Counted from the first letter of the stretch, positions 11,224 through 22,546 are shown. The stretch: 64,000 bases of DNA from Aphrocallistes beatrix (GCA_963281255.1 OY725499.1:2178096-2242095); one strand, 5' to 3'. Made by a program: numbers and translations. Notes: generated by a model from the sequence alone, not told the origin.

Positions 11224-11762
11224 TCAATTTCCAGTTTGAGACTATTCAACGTCATTTTCGGTTATTTTTGTAAATTTTTCAAAATTCGCCGATTTTTTGT
11301 AGATTGTGAACTTGTATATAACATGTTTCTTGGATGCACAATTGCATACATTCACTTTTTCCGGAGTTTCTAAGCATTGTAATTGTTGAATCTTAAAGTT
11401 TTCGAGATATGATGCAATATAATTTATGAATCATATTTGATAAATTGCACCATATCTCGAAAACCTTAAGATTTAATACAACAAAATGTATTAGGAGCTA
11501 ATAGAAAGTAGCTTATTATCTATCGAATACAGTCAAATTTGAATGTATAGTTAAATTATTTTTAGGATTCCTACGACTCGGATTCAACAATTACAATACT
11601 TAGAAACTCCGAAAAAAGTGAATATATGCAATTGTGCATCCAGGAAACATGTTATATACAAGTTCACAATCTACTAAAAATCGGCGAATTTTGAAAATTT
11701 TCGAGAAATTTACAAAAATAACCAAAAATGACGTTGAATGGTCTCAAACTGGAAATTGAAGA
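11224..11762. repeat. Large foldback (inverted repeat)
   Basis: The arm 11224-11390 (from TTCAATTTCCAGTTTGAGA to TTGTAATTGTTGAATC) is repeated in inverse orientation at 11590-11762 with few mismatches. The 200-base centre contains a second, smaller palindrome (CATATCTCGAAAACCTTAA). There is no coding frame. It probably is a foldback transposon next to the Helitron. Confidence 0.7.
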
Positions 11763-11937
11763 GCATAGAATAATTTTTTGAAAGATTCTTGCTTTTAGAC
11801 ACCAATACGATGCAGAAATTCCAAGTAGAACAGAAGTTATGGTAGATCGAATTAGGCCTATTAGAATTTTACCGTGATATGAGAGTGTCACGTCCGTTTA
11901 TATAGGTGTCCGTGGTATTACTTACTACAAGCGCGCA

Positions 11938-12126
11938 TTCGCTTGCTTGCGCTGCGCGGCTGGCGGACACTTTGTGTCCGCCGGAGGAGCTCTTTGAGGG
12001 CCTGGGTTCACATTGGTTATAAATAAGGGAGATAACATATCTAAATACATCTGTTTTAATGTTAAAATCGATATCACTCGAAAAATCATCAAATTTGTCA
12101 ATTTTTAAATTTTTGATTCGTAATGA
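11938..12126 (-). mobile_element. Helitron 3' end, subfamily 1, truncated
   Basis: It starts after A at 11937 with CAAGCGCGCATTCGCTTGC and continues with GTGTCCGCCGGAG and the body of the family as far as TTTTTGATTCGTAATGAT. There it runs straight into a gypsy integrase relic. The 5' TC end was not found downstream. Confidence 0.65.
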
Positions 12127-13048
12127 TAAAAGGTCAGCTGAAAAGAGCCGTTGGGCATTTGAATGAGAAAAGAGGAATGCTGTACTTTAACGATCGAGTA
12201 GTGGTCCCTACATCGATGAGATGTGATGTGTTGGAAGTGGTACATTCGAGGGCGCACTTTGGACAAGCGGTTACCTTGACATCGCTTAGAAAAAGTTATT
12301 TTTGGTTTAGGATGGCGAGGGATGTCAGGATATACTGTAGAGGATGTCGAGTGTGCCAAAAAGCAAAGACAAATAACCGAGGAGAGCAACCCATTCAGAA
12401 GTTCGAACTTGAAAGGAATTCGCCAGGGTGCAATGTAGGGATGGATATAGGGACTCTTCCATGGAGCGATGGGGAATAGAACTGGCGGTAATGAAGAACC
12501 AAACTGCGACGACAGTAATAGACGCATTCGAAGAAAATTGGATCTTCCGTGGGCACGGAGTACCAGACGTGATACTCTCAGATCAGGGTCCAAACGTGGA
12601 TGGAAAAGAGTTCAGGAGGTTCTGCAAGTCACTTGGGATAGAAAGCGTCATACAACCCCTTATTATCCCCAATGTGACGGCATGGCAGAGCGAAACATAG
12701 GTACTGTCAAGCAGGTTATATCTTGTATATTAATGGAACGGAAATTGCCAAAGGGGTTGTGGCCGTCCTTGTTGACGGAAGTGAGCTTTTATATGAATGC
12801 TATGGAAAACACTACAACAAGAATGTCCCCTCAGATGCTCACATACGGGAGGGAGCCAAAGGCTCCAGCTGATGCTTAGTGTCGGAATCTCAAGGAAGAG
12901 GCGAACTCTTAACAGAGGCAAGAAGAAAGTGGGTATCGAGAAAGGGGGTATGGTGTTGCTTAAGAGAAATGCTCGTGAACCGTTAGATCCAAAATTCGAT
13001 GGACCGTATGCGGTATTTAGAAACGAAGTGGCACGACCTCAAACTTAA
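12123..13048 (+). pseudogene. Ty3/gypsy integrase relic
   Basis: Several frames together give an integrase: a zinc-binding H2C2 domain (HSRAHFG...CRGCRVCQKAK, 12240-12370), the start of the catalytic core (VGMDIGTLPW, about 12440), VILSDQGPNVDG (12570-12600), the final Glu region CDGMAERNIGTVKQVI (12676-12720) and a GPY-like end (LDPKFDGPYAVF, about 12990). Frame breaks occur near 12475 and 12650 and a stop at 12876. It is closely related to the integrase of the element at 47123-51375 and, unlike that copy, retains the zinc-binding part. No LTR was found around it. Confidence 0.75.
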
Positions 13049-13511
13049 AATTGGTACGAAACGTAAATGACATCACATAAGTCGGTGTAGTAGGGACTAC
13101 AACAGTTCTGTAACTACGTTACAAAACTATCTTATCTAGATATTATATTCTTCTTACTTTAACTAATTTCCAACCAATACATGTAATAGGAGTGTTGAAA
13201 TTTGTATCTATTCTATCAATTAATGAGAATTTGTCCTTGAAATATCAGGACTCCATTCTTTCAAGTGAGGTTGTACACAAAAACATTCGAAATAGTTTTT
13301 TTGAGATATTTTGGAATATACCACTAATTCTCATTGGTAAATCTGTATAATTTATTTATATTCTATAATGCTATGAATGTCTAAGATATCAAAATAACTA
13401 CTAAACACTAATTGAGTACATTAGATAGACAAAATAATATGACATGAACGAATAACGAACAATCTTGTGTAATTACATAAACATATACTATAGTATATGA
13501 TTGGTTGCAGC
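13049..13511. other. No gene recognised
   Basis: AT-rich; it holds the 3' flank of the NHL gene (- strand). I see no polyadenylation context I can fix and no repeat end. Confidence 0.4.
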
Positions 13512-14807
13512 TTAGAAGGCTTGGAGTTTGTTGTCTTCTTTCTCATCCACTATAATTATTCTTTGTTTGGAATCTACTGCTATACCACTGGGATAGTAGA
13601 ACTCTCCTGCTTCCTTCTTTCCCTCTCTACCAATCTTCTGCATCAGGATTCCATCTGGAGAGAATATTATGATGCAGTGACCTCTACAATCATTCACCAG
13701 AATATTCTCATAGGAATCTAGACAGAAGTAGCGAGCATCCTTGATGTCGTTTCCTGTTACTAGGGAGCGTGTGAGGGTGCCATCTAGCTCGAATACTTGG
13801 ATTGGATCTGGATGGTTGTTGTTGTGGATGCCACAGTAGCTGAATAGAATAAACATTTGTTGTTTGTGTCGGGTGATGTCTCGAGGAGTCGTAGCTTCAC
13901 TAATGAACGAGATAGCCTTCAGAACAATCTTCTTAGTATACTTGAGGTCGAGGTCAAATATCTGTACTGTTAGAGATTTCCTAACACAAGTGTAAATATT
14001 CGATTCTTCTATAGATATCCCGCACATTGGAGTGTCAAGTTTCACTTGTTTAATTGTTTTTCCTTTCTTGCTTAGTTTGAGAAATAAAGGCGGGGAAGAA
14101 TGTGTCATCATATATAAGTGGTCATTATGAATCTTCATGTACTGGCAGTTACTCGTCAATGGATTGCGTAGAGTTAAGTAGTGATTGCCCTCACTCGTGA
14201 AGACTTGAATTCTCGCAGATGTAGAACTATCTCCTACATAAATCAGTTGGCTGGGAGGATCTATACAGATTGCTGTAGGGACATCTAGTTGATCTTTCTC
14301 TCTACCCTCCTTAACTCCATACCAGATAGGTAGAGTCCTGCAACCGTATGAATAATGGAGTTTCATAACATGACACTTTTCTTCCAGTGTCTTCTCTATC
14401 TCTTCCATCTGACAGCTGATCGACACGAGAGGAAACGAAATCTGTTCTGATAAGGTCTCCTCCATTGCTTCTTCAATGTTATTAAGATTTCTCCGTAGCA
14501 AAGTGTTCAGGATGTTCAGTTCCTTCTCGGTATCATCTCGGATATGTTCCAGCTTTTCCAAGATAACTCTTCGGTCGTGGATTCTAGCTCTGATTTCGCC
14601 TGGAATAGCATCCAGCTCTGCCAAGAGTGCAACTTCTCTCTGTTCCACCTTCTGATGGATCTGTTTGAAAGTGTCGCTGAGTTGTCTCTTCCTCTCTGCC
14701 ACTTGTTGAGTCAGCTCTTCAAGATCTCTTTCCAATTCTGTGATGGATACGTGTCGGGGGTTTTGCATGGTTGCAACTGCTTGTGCATGTGGATACCTTG
14801 CTGCCAT
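13512..14807 (-). CDS. Coiled-coil / NHL-repeat protein (TRIM-like without RING or B-box)
   Basis: 431 residues, a single open exon. Residues 1-20 are a short leader (MAARYPHAQAVATMQNPRHV). Residues 22-135 are a long coiled coil (LEELTQQVAERKRQL, REVALLAELDAIP). Residues about 190-431 form an NHL-type beta-propeller with repeated blades such as PTAICIDPPSQLIYVGD, RYFCLDSYENILVND and YPSGIAVDSKQRIIIVDE, ending at the last blade (KLQAF). The layout matches the coiled-coil plus NHL half of TRIM2/3/71-like proteins. There is no RING or B-box, so E3 ligase activity is not expected; a scaffold or RNA/protein-binding role is possible (inference). The start is supported by the parallel start of the pseudogene copy at 10221 and by a conserved TATA box upstream. 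About 400 bases of promoter are shared with that copy. Confidence 0.88.
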   Translation of the reverse strand: MAARYPHAQAVATMQNPRHVSITELERDLEELTQQVAERKRQLSDTFKQIHQKVEQREVALLAELDAIPGEIRARIHDRRVILEKLEHIRDDTEKELNILNTLLRRNLNNIEEAMEETLSEQISFPLVSISCQMEEIEKTLEEKCHVMKLHYSYGCRTLPIWYGVKEGREKDQLDVPTAICIDPPSQLIYVGDSSTSARIQVFTSEGNHYLTLRNPLTSNCQYMKIHNDHLYMMTHSSPPLFLKLSKKGKTIKQVKLDTPMCGISIEESNIYTCVRKSLTVQIFDLDLKYTKKIVLKAISFISEATTPRDITRHKQQMFILFSYCGIHNNNHPDPIQVFELDGTLTRSLVTGNDIKDARYFCLDSYENILVNDCRGHCIIIFSPDGILMQKIGREGKKEAGEFYYPSGIAVDSKQRIIIVDEKEDNKLQAF

Positions 14808-14876
14808 TCTTTACTTTTGTTCGTTGTAGAGTGTTTGTAGTGTGCTTAGTTAGATAAATTAATGAGTTTGCGAGCC

Positions 14877-14884
14877 TATTTATA
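14877..14884 (-). promoter_or_regulatory. TATA box of the intact NHL gene
   Basis: Minus-strand TATAAATA about 70 bases before the ATG, in sequence shared with the duplicate's promoter (10233-10552 versus 14834-15140). Shared blocks include ATTAGTAATGGA and ATCCCATTACACATGT (plus strand). Confidence 0.6.
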
Positions 14885-15269
14885 CTTAGATTAGTAATGG
14901 AACTAACTAACATAGCTAAATAAGGATTGAAATAACCTTAGCTATCCCATTACACATGTAGCATGTGGTTACTTTCATTATTGTTAGAATCAGTTTCAAA
15001 AATTAGGTAATGCTGTTTCAGTCTTGTCTAATTTTAATAAATAATATTAGTTGAAAGTGTATATCTCCAAACTAGGCAACTTCCGATTGATATGTCTAAA
15101 TTTAGATTATCAGCTTTAAACATATGTTGGAGACATCGGATATATATATGGGCGTGAACCTCTGTGATGTGCAATTATTGTGAGAAACAGTTCTGATATG
15201 ATATCTAATATAATAACGTACACTACTTGGCCAAAAGTATTGGAGCACCATATTGCTTTGCATCATAAG

Positions 15270-15723
15270 CAAGGTTGAAACCGAATAGTTGAATATTCGG
15301 TTTAACCAAATATTATTTGCAAATAATTGATATTTGGTTTGTAACCAAATATCATTATTTGCTATTCGGTTGAGAACCAAATAATTTGGTCAACCGAATA
15401 TTTGGTTAAACAAATAATTTGCATGCTTACCACAATCACATGTTCTTACATGAGATGGTCCGAACACAAATAAATCTAATAGGCCTACTTATACTTGAAT
15501 ATATTTTTGTATAAATATTTATATAATAGATAAACATTTATGCAAAAATTTAATCAAGCATTATTTGGTGAACCAAATTATTTGGTTGACCAAATATTCG
15601 GTTGACCAAATTATTCGGTTGACCAAAAAATTATTCGGTTTGACCATTATTCGGTTAACCAAATTATTTGGTCTGACCATTATTCGGTTAAATTGGTATT
15701 TGGTTGAAGCGGTTTCAACCTTG
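15270..15723. mobile_element. hAT-like MITE, family CAAGGTTGAAACCG
   Basis: Termini CAAGGTTGAAACCG and CGGTTTCAACCTTG, with an exact 8-bp flanking duplication ATCATAAG on both sides. The interior is almost entirely permutations of AACCGAATA / ATTCGGTT / CCAAATAATT, so it can fold on itself many ways. Confidence 0.85.
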
Positions 15724-15853
15724 ATCATAAGTAATACTAAAATTGGTCTAACTATGGACGCCAATCAATTAAAACCACCAAGGTTAATGAAATCGTACAT
15801 CAATTTCGAATTATACACACTGGAATAAATCAATCTAGAAGGTTCCTATAGAT

Positions 15854-16093
15854 CAGCGTTTCTCAACCAGGGGCCTTCACCGGGGGGCTATGTTTAAGTA
15901 TTGACTCAAACATGTTAGTTAGCAATTCTTTGACTTTGATTTTGTTTGGCTTTGAGTTTTTTGCTTACCAGTCTCGCGGGGCGAATAAAATAATAGAACG
16001 TAAATACGTTAAAACGAAATCTACGTTTTTTATTGAAGGGTACTGAGGGTCTCGGTAGGGGGGCCACGGACCATGAAAGGTTGAGAACCACTG
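15854..16093. mobile_element. hAT MITE, 240 bp
   Basis: Termini CAGCGTTTCTCAACCAGG and GGTTGAGAACCACTG, with an exact 8-bp duplication CTATAGAT. The CAGNGGTTCTCAACC end is a classic hAT end. Confidence 0.92.
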
Positions 16094-16396
16094 CTATAGA
16101 TAATCCATTCCAAAGCGAAATTATTAGTACCTGTATCCCCTTGTGCCACTTGCCACCATTATATATTATAGGAATAAGTGGATCAAGGTGGCACAATCGA
16201 TATTAATTCCCTCTGGGCATAATTGATGAATAGAAAATTTCTAAACTGAGTAACTCCAGTGTGTTGATTTCGAATTTGATATCATATTTTCAGTAGCTGT
16301 CGTGAGTTTAATGAATTGGCCCAATGGAGAGACCCATTTTAGTATTATTTATGATGCAAAGCAATATGTTGTCCCAATACTTTTGGACAGGTAGTG

Positions 16397-16901
16397 TATA
16401 TTGTAGATGTAAGCGAATGAATGCATATATCATGCATGACCTAAATGACAGAACTATCTTATCTAGATTTTCAATTTTCAGACTTTGGCTATATCGTATA
16501 TACAAGTATGACAAAAAACGAGAATGCAAACAATTTCTTAAAGAAAATAGAGATGATTGATCACAAATCTGATTCTGAGCAGCATTATCAATTTTCTACA
16601 ATAAAAATTCCGTATGATGAAAAATATTCTATAGAATACTTGAATGAGATGCTTCTTACAACAAGTGTGTTCACTCAGAATATAATCGTACAGGCAAATT
16701 CTGTGGTGAAAACACATAATTATCCTAAAAATAACAATTCAAGTTAAGATTGAAAGTTTGAAGCTTCGTATCTAAAACCTGTAATGCAAATCAATTAATA
16801 TTAAAGCATGAATTTTGTGAGGTGTATTTCTGTCGAAAAGAAACACTTTCAACGGATTAAAAAAATTGGTTATAGACTGGAAATTAGCCTTTTAATTATA
16901 A
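16397..16901. other. No gene recognised
   Basis: Holds a plus-strand frame (16445-16747, about 100 codons, starting in the sequence just outside a MITE) with no motif. I do not call it a gene. The rest is AT-rich. Confidence 0.35.
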
Positions 16902-17536
16902 CAAGCGCGCTTCGCTTGCTTGCGCTGCGCGGCTTGCAGACACTGCGTATCCGCAGAGTCGCCCTGCGGGCGCCTGGAGTTTCTCAATCTAACATACATT
17001 GGGATTTTTTACTTTATATAAATATTGTAAACAAAAGTTAATGAATAATTTCTCATATGGATCCGAAAATATAATATTCGAAATCTACACCCCTGAAAAC
17101 TCCATGTCAACTGTTGGAAGCTAGTTTCTAGCCTACTTTTGAGATTTGTTTACTTTATGTATCTATTGTAAACTAATTTATCATATAGACATGAAAATAT
17201 TTTAATATTACATAGAATCGTGTGTTTCGCATCATAAAAGTCTGATAATTGATTGGTTCTCACATGAACCAATGAATTTCAATCACAAATAGTCCTTTTG
17301 ATTGTATGCATAGTCACACTGTTTTATCCCTAATGTATTTGCATTATAAAAGAAACGAATTTAATTGGTCATCTCGGCGAGATGTGAAGATTTCGCTTCT
17401 TAGATCTTCGAACTTAATCATAGACTCAATATTATCTACCCGTGTGCCAAATTTCACATTTCTAGCACCTCCCATTTCCTCAATCAATTCTGCACAAAAA
17501 AACAAAACAAAAAACATTGCGTGTTAATATATAAGA
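16902..17536 (-). mobile_element. Helitron, subfamily 2, both ends present
   Basis: Read on the minus strand it starts TCTTATATATTAACACGC and ends GCGAAGCGCGCTTG after a GC-rich near-palindrome. It sits between A (16901) and T (17537) with no target duplication, the Helitron pattern. The interior has no Rep/helicase; it is non-autonomous. Confidence 0.82.
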
Positions 17537-17704
17537 TATCTCCAGGCATGGCCTACTTGATATACGTCCGTGGATAAGGCCTGAAAAATAATAGGCCAAG
17601 TGGGACGCGCTCCTATTTTGAAAACAATCTTCAACAACACTGTATCAACAAGAGTATCTGCACACCCAAATTTTCTATGCAAATACTTGTAGTTATAATA
17701 TTGA

Positions 17705-18233
17705 CAAGAGCGCTTCGCTTGCTTGCGCTGCGCGGCTGGCGGACACTTTGTGTCGGCCGGAGTCACGCCTGGGTCACAATGATTAATTATAAGGGAGATA
17801 GCATCTCTAAATACGTCTGTCCCACTGTTATGATCGATATCGCACGAAAAATCACCAAATTTGTCAATTTTTAAAATTTTGATGCGTAATGATGACGTCA
17901 TAACAGAGTGATGAGTCATCATTTTTTAATGATAATTGTATCATATGTGAGATATATTAATATACACATTCTATTAAAATTTCAGCCTTCTATCACTTAA
18001 AATGGGTGAGTTATGGTTGAAAAACTGAAATTTCTAATTCTAAAATAGGTGACAATGACGTCATAATTCCTGATGAGATGAGTCGACATTTTATTCTGAG
18101 CTCAGAACTTAGTGGAGCCATAGCCAAAAGACTCCCACATGCCAAAAATCAGCTTTCTGTGGCTGGCAGTTTCTTCAATCAATTCGTTACAGATATATAC
18201 ATATATATATTAATCGAGTTTTAATAGTAAGGA
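17705..18233 (-). mobile_element. Helitron, subfamily 1, both ends present
   Basis: Minus-strand start TCCTTACTATTAAAACTCG, a (TA)n stretch, a body with ATGACGTCAT motifs, and a 3' end GCGAAGCGCTCTTG behind the GC-rich hairpin. Flanked by A (17704) and T (18234). Confidence 0.85.
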
Positions 18234-18247
18234 TGTAATAATATATA

Positions 18248-18439
18248 CAGTCGACTCCGCTTAATAGGATCACATCGGTCAGAGGACATTTTGCCCCGAT
18301 TAAGCGGAGAACCCTATTAACCGAAAATATTTTGTATTAGCTTCAATGTGTGAGAGCTATTCTGGTCCTGCAAAAAGTGACCCAATTAAGCGGTTGACCC
18401 GATTAAACAGTGAGTGACCCTATTAAGCGGAGTCGACTG
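18248..18439. mobile_element. pogo/mariner-like palindromic MITE
   Basis: Termini CAGTCGACTCCGCTTAATAG and its inverse, with TA at both sides; 192 bp. The interior repeats TTAAGCGG in both directions. Two more copies lie at 19029-19214 and 39608-39808. Confidence 0.85.
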
Positions 18440-18477
18440 TATATATAGGTAGTACGTATATAGTAAATACTAGTATA

Positions 18478-18697
18478 TCATACTTGCGAACTGTCCCGTT
18501 TTTGGCGGGACGTCCCGCTTTTTTCACTCTTCTATTGAGCTAATTTTCTCGAGTGTTCCGCTTTTACATGAAATTTCCCCATTATGTCCCGCTTTTTTTT
18601 TACTCATGTATAATACTTTTCTATTGCGTCCCGCCATGTCCCGCGAAATTCAACGCTGCGTCCCGTTTTTATCATGGTTCAGGTTGGCATGTATGAT
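18478..18697. mobile_element. MITE rich in TGTCCCG
   Basis: Starts TCATACTTGCGAACTGTCCC and ends with the approximate inverse (CAGGTTGGCATGTATGA). The interior repeats GTCCCGCTTTT many times. The target duplication is ambiguous in the TATA-rich flank. Confidence 0.55.
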
Positions 18698-18699
18698 AT

Positions 18700-19021
18700 A
18701 TATATATATAACTCAGCCATTTTAGTGATAGAAGGCTGAGATTTTAATAGAATGTGTATATTAATATATCTCACATATGACACAACTACCATCAAAAAAT
18801 AAAGATTCATCACAATGTTATGACGTCATCATTATGCATCATAATTTTAAAAAATTGACAGTTATTTTTCGTGCGATATCGATTATAACAGTAGGACAGA
18901 CGTATTTAGAGATGTTTTTCCCCTGATAATTAATCAATGTGACCCCAGGCGCCCAAAGGGCGCCTCTGGCGGACACAAAGTGTCCGCCAGCCGCGCAGCG
19001 CAAGCAAGCGAAGCGCGCTTG
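18700..19021 (+). mobile_element. Helitron, subfamily 1, 3' part only
   Basis: It runs in plus orientation from CTCAGCCATTTTAGTGATAG through ATGACGTCATC and GTGTCCGCCAGCCGCGCAGC to the 3' end GAAGCGCGCTTG, followed by T. The TC end is missing. Confidence 0.7.
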
Positions 19022-19028
19022 TAATATA

Positions 19029-19214
19029 CAGTCGACTCTGTTTTATAGGGTCACATCGGTCAGAGGACATTTTGGCCCGATTAAGCGGAGAACCCTATTA
19101 ACCGAAAATATTTTGTATGTATTAGTTTCTATGTGTGAGAGTTATTCCGGTCCTACCAAAAGTGGCCCGATTAAGCGGTTGACCCGATTAAACAGTGACT
19201 CTATTAGTCGACTG
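19029..19214. mobile_element. pogo/mariner-like palindromic MITE
   Basis: Same family as 18248-18439: CAGTCGACTCTG...AGTCGACTG with TA on both sides. It begins only 7 bases after the end of the preceding Helitron. Confidence 0.8.
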
Positions 19215-19276
19215 TATATACATTAATCGAGTTTGAATAGTAAGAATATAGTTATCGAGTCGAGGGCATTATATAT

Positions 19277-20010
19277 ACAGGGTGGCCCATAAGTTCTGTC
19301 CCAAGCTTTATTAGGTATAAAATTTCTTATACTCAAACAATATTAGTTATTATTGTCTTTAGAGATTGTAATTCGAATATTCTCAATGACTTCAAAAGAT
19401 TTTTCGAGTCTAAGACCAGGAACTGTGTTTTGTATTGTGAGTTTTGTCGAGAAAAAATGTGTCCTGACTCGCAGTGAAAAACGAGAATCAGGGCCCACTG
19501 CTTTTCAAATTATCTTTCTAGAGGACAAATTAGCTCTCACATTTTCCTCGAACACTCTAAATTTGTAGAAATATAGGACGTTTAGATCAGTGTATATTGA
19601 GAACCATTTGGATCAGATTTTGAGTGATGTGAAAAAAAGTGCCATTTTTTGTGATTTTGCAAAATGTACCTAATTTGAACTCGTTAAATAATAACTTTAT
19701 CTCGTTTCTGATAAAGCATTCAATGGATTTGTGAAATATTTCCATGATGAATGAAAGGTATCTGGTGCTAAATCGTCATGGAACATCGATTATAGAGACA
19801 TTTTTTACAGAAGCAGTGATCCTGATTCTCGAATTTCGCTGCGAGCCAGGACACATATTTTTTCCACAAAACTCACCATACAAAACACAGTTCCAGTTCT
19901 TAGACTCGAAAAATCTTACAAAATCATTGAGAATATTTGAATTACAATCTCTAAAGACCATAATAACTAAGACTGTTTGAGTATAAAAATTTTTATACCT
20001 ACACACCCAT
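19277..20010. mobile_element. Tc1/mariner-like element with ~170-bp inverted arms
   Basis: The left end is TA then CAGGGTGGCCCATAAGTTCT. Arms 19320-19490 and 19838-20000 are inverse copies (CTTTAGAGATTGTAATTCGA and TCTCGAGTCTAAGACC-like blocks). The right terminal bases are degenerate. 20011-20462 shows nothing further that I can name. Confidence 0.55.
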
Positions 20011-20462
20011 AAATGCTGTGTAACAACTCTTCATACATTATGCATATACAAATGGAATGTTTTAAACTAAAAACTTAATTTTGCAAAGAAAAATATCATC
20101 CAAACTCGCCCCGGTTTCCGAGAGTAATTTGTATAGAACACGGCCATATTTACTTTATTTTGAAATTGTAATTTTTCCTATAGCGAAGAGTTTTCAAAGG
20201 CACTTCATAAAATGCAATTATAAAGACGGCTTTCTGAAAACTTGATTTGTGGATATAATATGCAACAAGATTGGGTATATGATACATGAGAAACAACGTT
20301 GTACTCAATTGGTAGATGAATTTTTGAATTTGCAAAAAGTGCCAATACTTTTGAAACAGACTGTAGAATATATAGAAGATAATTTTGAAAAGTGAGCTCA
20401 TTCACAACTTTCGCTGTGAGTCACGACACATTTTTTCGTTAGAGTAATTCTGTTATTACATA

Positions 20463-22546
20463 GGGCATTCAAAAAGTTTTCATCCCATATCTGTATCTCA
20501 AATGATAGTGAAAATAGGATATTTTCGATTTGTCTATTTATTCCTTAGGGGATTAGACCCAAATTATATATTGGCATAGCCTACTGTATATAAGGCCTCA
20601 CAGTCAGCGGTGTTTTGCCAAAAATAGAAGTGGGAGGGGGGGGGGGCGCTTCCTTCCCGTAAAAAAGTTATGTTTTTTCGTGAAACTTTAATCCCCTGAT
20701 GGTATAGAAATGGTGATAATAATACATGAGCTGCCTTATATCATTAACAAAGCACAATAGAGCTTAGGAATGTATTACCAGCATATATAAATATGGTGTC
20801 AAAGTACCAATATCCGGTTGCGTAATAGGTTATATTTTTGACAAATTTTGTGATTTTCAGAGGTCGTTTAAGGGAACTTATAAGTGTTTTTATCATAAAT
20901 TTTTTCGTATAGAACTGAAATGTGAATGGGTTAATACGAAAAAATTGGAATTTTTTCATGGAATGTTGCTACATTCCAGGGTTGGTATGGAAACGTGTTT
21001 TGGTCAGTTGGGATCATATCTTGAAAAAGTTAGACATTCAAATGCAATTCCATTTGATAGCCACGTCGAAGTTATTTATCGCCAGGGCTGGGGTTGGTTA
21101 ACCGATTTTATGGTTCGGTCGATACCAGTATTAATTGGTTAAATATGGATTTTGGACTAAGCTTTAACCTGATATTGAAAAATTGATAATTTTCAGTGGT
21201 CTTGAAATATACTTCGTGGTTAGAAAATAGGAATTCTATTACATTTACAAATTTTTAGAAGTAATATTCTTGAATGTCCTTCGAAAAACAAAGAAATTAA
21301 TGTGAATATTTAGAAAATAAACCAGATCGGCTAACCGATCTAAGATTTCCTTAACCGTTAACCGAGATTGGCGGCGGTTAGCCGGTTAACCGAATTCAGC
21401 TTTGTTATCGCTTAATAGGAAGTAGTCTATTCGCTACCAAATGGAATTACATTTGAATGTCTAGCAATCGCGGTTTTCAAGATATAACCCCAATTAACCC
21501 AAAACACGTTTCCATAGCAACACTGGAATGTAGCAACACTCCATGAAAAAAAATCCAAATTTTTCGTATTAATTAACCCATTCACATCTCAGTTCTATGC
21601 GAAAAATGTTATAATAAAAACACTTAGAAGTGCCCTGACCTCTGAAAATCACCAAATTTGTCACAAATATAACCTATTACGCAACCATATGGTGGCTAAT
21701 CTAAATTTTAACAACGGATATTGGTACTTTGACATCATATTTATAATTTTATATATGCTGGTAATACATTCCTAAGCACTATTGTGCTTTGTTAATGATA
21801 TAAGGCAGTTCATGTATTAGTTCAACCATCTTCTACCGCATCCCTAGTCCCAAATCCGCAAGTTACTGTGAGGCCTTATATACAGTAGGCTATGATATTG
21901 GTTATTTCAAGAGGACAATTATTGTAATTCCTACTTTAGATTTTTGTACATCGGTTTAGAGTAGTGTCGAATAGTTGGAAACTTCCCATTGAAAATGGCT
22001 TAAAACTAAATTTGGAGAATAAAAATTGTGAAAATCGTAAAATAGGTTAAATAATGAGGTTAAATAATTAAGAACCAATGTGAAAAATAAACGGGAGGTG
22101 TTCAATAGAATTGCTCGTGTTGAAAAAATATCATGCCACTTTTAGTGGATTTTTGGTTAATTTTCGCCACTTAAAAAGTGGAACAAAAGTAGTATTAGTA
22201 AACCACTCCAAAACACATTATTCCCTCAGCCTAAAACTAGAATACTTTAGAGAAGTCGATATATATGTTAGTTGATGCATAGAATTCGACAGAGGGATCA
22301 GTTTTAATCTAAATTTGCTCAGAACTGAAATATATCAAAGGGAACCCCAAAAATCACGTTCAAAGGGACTACCTTAAACCGATCTACAAAAATATAATGT
22401 AGGAATCACAATAATTGTCCTTTTAAAATAAACCAATGTACAAATTGGAAGCTGATCCCCTAAGGAATACAATGGACAAATCGAAAGTATCCTATTTTCA
22501 CTATCATTTGATATACAGATTTGGGATGAGAACTTTTTGAATGCCC
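20463..22546. mobile_element. Long inverted-repeat MITE with a nested element
   Basis: Termini GGGCATTCAAAAAGTT and AACTTTTTGAATGCCC, both next to TA. The similarity runs inward through CTGTATCTCAAATGATAGTG. The same family occurs uninterrupted at 60689-61442. Its left arm is interrupted by the element at 20575-21894. Confidence 0.8.
20575..21894. mobile_element. Foldback element, family CATAGCCTACTGTATATAAG
   Basis: Left end CATAGCCTACTGTATATAAG; the right end is its inverse. It has a 7-bp flanking duplication ATATTGG. Arms of about 300 bases (20720-20990 and 21540-21835) are inverse copies. The centre is a palindromic patch of GGTTAACCGA. Comparison with 60780-60830 confirms the insertion point. 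An isolated end of the family is at 46053. Confidence 0.75.

Larger units (their letters stand above)
15221..16396. mobile_element. Tc1/mariner-type MITE containing two hAT-like insertions
   Basis: Left end CACTACTTGGCCAAAAGTAT; right end is its inverse (ATACTTTTGGACAGGTAGTG). Both are bounded by TA. The similarity extends inward through TGCTTTGCATCATAA. Two separate elements with 8-bp duplications (15270-15723 and 15854-16093) sit inside; without them the MITE is about 470 bases. It has no transposase. Confidence 0.8.

Noticed and set aside
16445-16747. 100-codon plus-strand ORF
   Set aside because: Starts next to a MITE end, low-complexity AT-rich composition, no motif or splice context.
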